From positions 1 to 9,644 of the forward strand of contig WRMX01000015.1 of NCBI GenBank assembly GCA_009776905.1: 9,644 nt of DNA. The letters are read 5' to 3'. Of this stretch, positions 5,557 to 9,644 are shown piece by piece. Both the position numbers and the translations under genes were made by a program. Numbering within the stretch: the stretch's first letter is position 1; every line of letters starts with the position of its first letter. This DNA is from Oscillospiraceae bacterium (GTDB taxonomy: Bacteria; Bacillota; Clostridia; Oscillospirales; Oscillospiraceae). The notes under the pieces were generated by a model. The model saw only the letters and a list, made by a program, of their open reading frames with translations, was not told the DNA's origin and made no database searches.

Positions 5557-7109
5557 AATTGCTTGTTTGCGAGCATGCCCGCGAACACCCAAAGAAGCTG
5601 GCTTGCTATCGGCAAGCTGATATTGAAAAAGGCCTGTACGCAATATCCAACAAAAGCGGCCAAAACGCCCATGAGAAGAGGGTTTCTGAACGCCTGCGGA
5701 GCCGATTTCAAAGAAGATGCGACAAGGAATAGCAAATAGAGCAAAAGACCTAGAATGCCTTGGCAAATCAAAATTTGCACATATTCATTATGCGCCTTGT
5801 CATAATGCTGCTCATAACGATATTGCGCCTCCTCGGGAAAAGCATATCCAAATGTATCGGGGCCGGTCCCGATAATCGGCTGTTCAGGATAAACAGACAA
5901 AGCGTTGCGCCAAATATATATGCGGTTTGTCCCAAGCTCGTCTCTAATATTGCCATGCAGCACATCGCGGACATCAGCAAGCAAATCCTTGTTCCCGGTG
6001 TATTCATCTCGTTTTCCTAAAACCTCCACGCCCGCAATGCCGACAAAGATGCAGACCGCAATCAACAGGACGCCGATTTTCCACCGCACGGGGCTGTTCC
6101 GCCCGACCTCCTTCCCCTTGCGTGCAAGGAGAAAGCCCGCAGCCAGAAGGACGCAAAAGCCGGCGATCAAAGGCAAAAGGGCGCCTACGGACGTTTCGTG
6201 CATGACAAAACCATCATAAAAGAGCTTTTGCAATATATAGACAGCAAGCCACGAAGATGCCAAAATCATTGTTCGGCCGAGTGTTTTTAAGGTCTCAACG
6301 ATATAAGGCATCGCAAGGACGATCGCAACAATAACTCCGACACGCCCGGAATAAGCATCGGCGAGTTCCATCAGCCAAAAACAGAGCGCGCTTCCCACAA
6401 GCCATAGCGGCTGCCATTTCGATTTCATCCTGATGAAAAGGAAGCCGCACAGTAGAATCGCAGCGCATACATAGGTCGATACGATATCGACATTTCCAAG
6501 CGTCGAACGGAAAGGGATGTGATATAGGTTCTCAACATAATACTCATGCCCTTTTGACAGCCCGGTCGGCCATAATTTCAGAAAGTCCATGCCGTAAAAC
6601 TGCAAAATTCCGATTATTCCTATTAATGACGCTGCGATGCCGAAAAACACGAAATGCCTGACGTGCGGTTTATACCAGTGCGCAATTACTAAAAAAGCGG
6701 CGACATAAAGGAGTTGCGTGATCGCGCCGTCATATCGTTCCGCGACCCCGAGCCACACATCGGTGACATCTTTGTATGGCGAGAACAATGCCGAAAGGAG
6801 CGTGACCAACGCAAAGCCCAAAGCGGCCCAATCGGCCAAATACGGTCTCTCGCGGAATCCCAATTTGGGCTTGCTTGCCAATCTGGTAGTCCAAATTATC
6901 GACGAAGCCAGCAATATTAAGCCCATGCTCACGGCAAAGAAAACGAATTTGTGCCAGGTGAGGCTGTAATATCTCGCGGCGTTTACATATAGCGGCTGGA
7001 CGCATAATAATAGGATAACCGCTAGTCCGGCGATCCTGGATTGCCATGTTTCAAACTTCGTATACATTGCGGCTTTTTTTCGTTCCGGATATGTTGAAGC
7101 CTTCCCCAT
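5547..7109 (-). CDS. O-antigen ligase/polymerase-type membrane protein (Wzy_C family)
   Basis: This 520-residue polytopic membrane protein has about a dozen hydrophobic segments (for example around 26-42, 55-72, 95-110, 134-144, 152-170, 210-226, 255-270, 309-329, 345-362, 449-465 and 477-490). A soluble loop at about 365-440 holds the family signature: NRIYIWRNAL (395-404), GTGPDTF (414-420) and AHNEYVQI (439-446). Such proteins join or polymerise undecaprenyl-linked oligosaccharide on the outer face of the cytoplasmic membrane. In a Gram-positive-type host the product would be a capsule, teichoic-like or glycoprotein glycan rather than lipopolysaccharide. The start at ATG 7109 has only a distant AAAGGA (12 nt); Met15, near the first hydrophobic segment, is an alternative. 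The gene is preceded by the 10-bp array and ends inside the 14-bp inverted repeat. Whether it ligates or polymerises cannot be told. Confidence 0.9.
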   Translation of the reverse strand: MGKASTYPERKKAAMYTKFETWQSRIAGLAVILLLCVQPLYVNAARYYSLTWHKFVFFAVSMGLILLASSIIWTTRLASKPKLGFRERPYLADWAALGFALVTLLSALFSPYKDVTDVWLGVAERYDGAITQLLYVAAFLVIAHWYKPHVRHFVFFGIAASLIGIIGILQFYGMDFLKLWPTGLSKGHEYYVENLYHIPFRSTLGNVDIVSTYVCAAILLCGFLFIRMKSKWQPLWLVGSALCFWLMELADAYSGRVGVIVAIVLAMPYIVETLKTLGRTMILASSWLAVYILQKLFYDGFVMHETSVGALLPLIAGFCVLLAAGFLLARKGKEVGRNSPVRWKIGVLLIAVCIFVGIAGVEVLGKRDEYTGNKDLLADVRDVLHGNIRDELGTNRIYIWRNALSVYPEQPIIGTGPDTFGYAFPEEAQYRYEQHYDKAHNEYVQILICQGILGLLLYLLFLVASSLKSAPQAFRNPLLMGVLAAFVGYCVQAFFNISLPIASQLLWVFAGMLANKQFSN

Positions 7110-7158
7110 ATTGGTGTTCCGTCCTTTCGGCTTACTTCGAGTGAAACATGCATCGGTT

Positions 7159-7275
7159 CATAGCGATTCGTGGCGGTTCGTGGCGGTTCGTGGCGGTTCG
7201 TGGCGGTTCGCGGCGATTCGTGGCGGTTCGCGGCGGTTCGTGGCGGTTCATAGCGATTCGTGGCGGTTCGCGGCC
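7159..7275. repeat. 10-bp tandem repeat array (11 units plus a partial)
   Basis: Units of consensus CGTGGCGGTT run from 7159 to 7268, then CGCGGCC. Variants are CGCGGCGATT, CGCGGCGGTT and two CATAGCGATT units (7159-7168 and 7249-7258). Changes fall at the same unit positions, so the array grew by duplication of blocks. The preceding CATCGGTT (7151-7158) may be a shortened unit. The array lies in the 174-bp spacer between sugar transferase and ligase and occupies most of it. The 10-bp period is close to one DNA helical turn. Confidence 0.92.
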
Positions 7276-7283
7276 TTGCCGGG

Positions 7284-8630
7284 CTAATCGCGCAGCGCTG
7301 TCGTCGCGCTGTCAGGGATACCCTCCGTGCTGGAAGGTTTAAACAAAACGGGCAGAGTCTGCAGCAATAACTTGATATCCTGCCATATAGAGAACCTCTC
7401 TATATACATGATGTCCAGAAACAATTTCTCATCGGGCGCGGTGTTGTATCTCCCATAAATCTGCGCAAAACCGGTCATGCCCGCTTTCACTTTTGTCCGC
7501 AGCTTGAAGTTCGGATAGATCTCTTCATAAGCAGCGGCTATTTCCGGCCTCTCCGGGCGAGGGCCGACGAGCGACATCGAGCCGGCAAGGACGTTGAATA
7601 GCTGAGGCAGCTCATCGATCCTTGTCCTGCGTATAAACCTCCCGACAGGCGTGATCCTCTTATCTTCACGCGACGTGAGGCGGGGAATGCCGTCGTCTTC
7701 CGCATCCGTGCGCATGCTGCGGAATTTATACAACGTAAACTGCCTGCCGCCCCTGGTAATGCGCACCTGCTTGTATATGGCCGCGTGCCTGTCATATATG
7801 AGAATAACGACCGATGTGATGAGCATGAGCCAACTGAAAATGATGATGGAAAGCAATGAAATGATGATGTCCATGCAACGTTTGATGAATCTTGAGCCCA
7901 AATCCGGCTCAGAGTTTTTCGGCAAAAACATCGGCACGTTCGATATCCATGTGATTTCGGCCGTATTTAGCATAACGCCGGAAAAAGATGGCAAGATATA
8001 CATCCGCTTGTTGTATAAAAAGCAATGCTCGAACAGCGCTTCCATCAGCTTGCTGTCCACATCAAGGAAAAAAACCGAATCCGATTCCTCAATCATTGTA
8101 CGCAAGGCGTCAATTGTTTCGGATTGAGAGACGACCGCCGAAATGACGAATTTTTTGCGATGCTTTTCTATTATGCTTTGATACTCACGCGATTTACGTT
8201 CGTCTCCGAATATAATAATCGCTTTTTGCGCCGGATTCAGGTAATAATACAGCTTATCTATCGCATATGTCAATGGTATGACCAGTATGAACTGGGTGGC
8301 CATGACAATCAGAAATCCGCTAACGGGCAAAAGCATGGTCTCTATCAAGCTCAAAATAAGATATTCCAGAATATTCGTCACTGCCAGGCAGAACACCCAC
8401 GACAAGATGATTTCGGAAGCTTTGTTGCTGCCAAATTGAAAGGCTTGGTATATTCTGCAAAGAAAGTATAGATATGCTGTATACAGCAGCAATAAGACAT
8501 AATTCCCCCAGAAATAAAAGAGGGTTTGCTTATAAAAGAGGTTCTGGCCGATAAAAAAAACGGCCAATACAGCAAAAAACAATATCGCTTTTGCTGTAAA
8601 AAGCCAAATATTGCCGCTCTTACGAATCAT
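7284..8630 (-). CDS. Polyprenyl-phosphate sugar-1-phosphate transferase (exopolysaccharide initiating glycosyltransferase)
   Basis: It initiates glycan assembly by moving a sugar-1-phosphate from a nucleotide donor to undecaprenyl phosphate at the cytoplasmic membrane. The 448-residue protein has an N-terminal membrane region with about four segments (to about residue 125), a soluble nucleotide-fold-like middle (about 136-240), a membrane helix at about 252-280, and a C-terminal bacterial sugar transferase domain. That domain carries KFRSM (302-306), DELPQL (339-344), VGPRPERP (355-362) and KAGMTG (382-387); relatives usually have Pro where this has Ala383. This is the long WbaP/CpsE-like layout, not the short catalytic-domain-only form. 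I chose ATG 8630 because GAGG lies 7 nt before it; an in-frame GTG at 8636 has GAGG only 1 nt away. It heads a three-gene polysaccharide set with the ligase and the glycosyltransferase. The sugar is not predictable. Confidence 0.93.
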   Translation of the reverse strand: MIRKSGNIWLFTAKAILFFAVLAVFFIGQNLFYKQTLFYFWGNYVLLLLYTAYLYFLCRIYQAFQFGSNKASEIILSWVFCLAVTNILEYLILSLIETMLLPVSGFLIVMATQFILVIPLTYAIDKLYYYLNPAQKAIIIFGDERKSREYQSIIEKHRKKFVISAVVSQSETIDALRTMIEESDSVFFLDVDSKLMEALFEHCFLYNKRMYILPSFSGVMLNTAEITWISNVPMFLPKNSEPDLGSRFIKRCMDIIISLLSIIIFSWLMLITSVVILIYDRHAAIYKQVRITRGGRQFTLYKFRSMRTDAEDDGIPRLTSREDKRITPVGRFIRRTRIDELPQLFNVLAGSMSLVGPRPERPEIAAAYEEIYPNFKLRTKVKAGMTGFAQIYGRYNTAPDEKLFLDIMYIERFSIWQDIKLLLQTLPVLFKPSSTEGIPDSATTALRD

Positions 8631-8706
8631 GGACACACCTCGTGCATATTGAATAGGTCTCGGTATCTTTGTGCTGTGAGAATAAAATCAACGCTGCGCT
8701 GCAAGA

Positions 8707-9378
8707 TCAACTGAAATCCAGAGGTATCTCGTCCCAGGTGGCGTTGAGGAGATCGATTTCCAACAACTTACCGCAGACCACGCCGGGGCGCCCCAACAAA
8801 ACCTTGACGACTTCGGCAGATTGGATTGACGCAACATGCGCGGCGGTGCAGCAAAGATTCCCGGCCGGCGGAGGAGGCTCGCCCATCCACAGGAAATCAA
8901 CGTTGTCCTCGGGATATAAAACAATCACGCGCCCATGCCAGCCGCCGATCGCGCCGCTGACGAAAGGAATGCCGGCCTTGCGCGCTGCAGCCGCCAATAT
9001 CAGCCTCGTCTTGCCATTATCAAGAGCATCGACGACGATATCGTGTCCGGAAATCAAAGCATCGGCGTTTTCTTCATCGATGTACTCACACACGGCATTG
9101 ACTGAAACATTCGGATTGACAATGCTTATTCGTTCTTTTGCGCATTCCGCTTTCATCCTGCCGAGAGTGAGCTCAGTCGACAATAACTGTCGATTTAAAT
9201 TGGACAACGTAAAGACATCGCCGTCCGCGGCCGATATAAAACCAATGCCAATGCGGCTTAAAAACTCGATGATATACCCGCCAAGCCCGCCGCATCCCGC
9301 GACGAATACATGTTTGCCTGCCAATGATTTTTGTTCTTCCGGCGATATGGCCGGGGAATTGCGTTCATAACGGCTCAC
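8707..9378 (-). CDS. MoeB/ThiF/HesA-type adenylating enzyme (E1-like) for the MoaD-like carrier
   Basis: This 223-residue cytoplasmic enzyme would use ATP to adenylate the C-terminal Gly-Gly of the small protein encoded just before it, enabling thiocarboxylate formation for molybdopterin synthesis. GCGGLGG (28-34) is the nucleotide-binding loop. DGDVFTLSNLNRQ (52-64) carries the ATP-contacting Asp and Arg63, Lys76 follows, and VVDALDN (115-121) supplies the metal and adenylate aspartates. It is shorter than typical MoeB (about 250) and lacks the two CxxC zinc pairs; a vicinal Cys176-Cys177 lies where a catalytic or sulfur-handling cysteine could be. The start is GTG 9378, 3 nt after the carrier's TAG, with its ribosome site inside the carrier's last codons, so the two are translationally coupled. 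Molybdopterin is favoured over thiamine because moeA is nearby; a role in another sulfur transfer remains possible. Confidence 0.9.
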   Translation of the reverse strand: MSRYERNSPAISPEEQKSLAGKHVFVAGCGGLGGYIIEFLSRIGIGFISAADGDVFTLSNLNRQLLSTELTLGRMKAECAKERISIVNPNVSVNAVCEYIDEENADALISGHDIVVDALDNGKTRLILAAAARKAGIPFVSGAIGGWHGRVIVLYPEDNVDFLWMGEPPPPAGNLCCTAAHVASIQSAEVVKVLLGRPGVVCGKLLEIDLLNATWDEIPLDFS

Positions 9379-9381
9379 GGA

Positions 9382-9630
9382 CTATCCCCCCAGCAGCTTG
9401 AACATGACGCGGAGCTTGCCGCCGCCGCTCAGCACGGTGTCATAAGCAGCCGGGCTGTTATTAAAGACGAATACGAAGCTCTCCATCTGCTGTTCCGAAA
9501 GCTCGATGCCGGCCTCGCGCTGCGCGGCTTCCATGAATGCGGCGACCGTAGCGCCGTCGGGCAAATCATATGCGCCGTCGCGCAGCTTCCCGATGAGATC
9601 ATGGCTATTGAACCTGGCTTCGATTGTCAA
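9382..9630 (-). CDS. MoaD/ThiS family ubiquitin-like sulfur carrier
   Basis: This 82-residue protein ends in Gly81-Gly82, the tail that MoeB/ThiF-type enzymes adenylate and sulfurate. The spacing of the N-terminal strand (TIEARF), the DGATV turn with a following helix, the VFNN strand and the final KLRVMFKLLGG strand fit the beta-grasp fold. As a MoaD it would be the small subunit of molybdopterin synthase, donating sulfur to make the dithiolene; it could instead serve a dedicated tungsten or molybdenum enzyme. The start is TTG 9630, chosen because GGGGGGA (9638-9644) lies 7 nt before it and no ATG is present at the N-terminus. It is the first cofactor gene in transcription order inside the window, and its own upstream neighbour is out of view. 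Identity within MoaD versus ThiS rests on context. Confidence 0.85.
   Translation of the reverse strand: MTIEARFNSHDLIGKLRDGAYDLPDGATVAAFMEAAQREAGIELSEQQMESFVFVFNNSPAAYDTVLSGGGKLRVMFKLLGG
9385..9391 (-). promoter_or_regulatory. Ribosome binding site of the E1-like gene within the carrier's Gly-Gly codons
   Basis: GGGGGGA on the minus strand is made of the last base of the Leu80 codon (CTG) plus the GGG GGA codons for the terminal Gly-Gly. It lies 6 nt before GTG 9378, with the TAG stop in between. The match to a purine-rich ribosome site and the spacing are good. An almost identical GGGGGGA precedes the carrier's own TTG start. Confidence 0.6.
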
Positions 9631-9637
9631 AGAACAA

Positions 9638-9644
9638 TCCCCCC
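9638..9644 (-). promoter_or_regulatory. Ribosome binding site of the MoaD/ThiS-like gene
   Basis: GGGGGGA at the window edge lies 7 nt before the TTG start at 9630. It decides the choice of the non-standard start codon. It may extend beyond the window. Confidence 0.55.

Noticed and set aside
5530..5557. Plus-strand promoter (TTGACA followed after 16 bases by TACTAA)
   Set aside because: The -10 match is poor and it would only drive antisense into the ligase gene.
7159..7275. CRISPR array
   Set aside because: The 10-bp units are directly abutting with no spacers, and no cas gene is present.
7148..7342. Plus-strand peptide of FVAVRGGSWR-type repeats
   Set aside because: It comes from reading the 10-bp array (three units make ten codons); there is no ribosome site evidence and it runs into the sugar transferase gene.
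7651..8127. Plus-strand open frame of 158 codons, Met/Ser-rich
   Set aside because: It is antisense to the sugar transferase domain, with composition typical of a shadow frame.
8631..8706. Promoter for the sugar transferase (TTGATT with a GATACC-like box, minus strand)
   Set aside because: Both boxes match weakly; the spacer is too short and ambiguous to claim a promoter.
8669..9370. Plus-strand open frame of 233 codons
   Set aside because: It mirrors the E1-like gene on the other strand, which has the full adenylation motif set.

Overview
The window (9,644 bases, roughly half G+C) reads almost entirely on the minus strand. It looks like a chromosome segment from an anaerobic bacterium. Clostridia-like Firmicutes are my best guess, because a MoeA fused to a periplasmic-binding-protein (PBP)-like domain and a GlpA/GlpB-like flavoprotein pair are typical there. 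That placement is inference from gene content, not from a marker gene. There are eight minus-strand coding sequences, one cut by the left edge. I see no RNA gene, transposase or CRISPR array.

In transcription order (right to left): a MoaD/ThiS-type ubiquitin-like sulfur carrier (9382-9630) and a MoeB/ThiF/HesA-type activating enzyme (8707-9378) are coupled. Next come three cell-surface polysaccharide genes: a polyprenyl-phosphate sugar transferase (7284-8630), an O-antigen ligase/polymerase-type membrane protein (5547-7109) and a family 2 glycosyltransferase (4553-5365). Then the cofactor theme resumes with a MoeA-PBP fusion (2564-4477). It overlaps a flavoprotein with a C-terminal BFD-type [2Fe-2S] domain (1119-2567), which is followed by a second, partial flavoprotein (1-1049).

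The cofactor genes would load molybdopterin (dithiolene sulfur through the MoaD/MoeB pair, metal insertion through MoeA). The two flavoproteins resemble the GlpA/GlpB-like pair and could pass electrons to or from a molybdenum or tungsten enzyme encoded outside the window. The three polysaccharide genes sit in the middle of this set and are bordered by repeats.

Non-coding structure is dense. There is an 11-unit 10-bp tandem array at 7159-7275 and a 15-bp tandem array at 5421-5493. Beside the latter are two hairpins and a perfect 14-bp inverted repeat that contains the ligase stop codon. A short dispersed hairpin element occurs at 1102-1131 and 4512-4537. Inside genes, a 39-bp degenerate duplication has lengthened the nucleotide-binding fold of the left-edge flavoprotein, and a perfect 19-bp palindrome coincides with an aberrant residue in a key MoeA motif. 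No convincing promoter or intrinsic terminator was found, so transcription probably begins to the right of the window.
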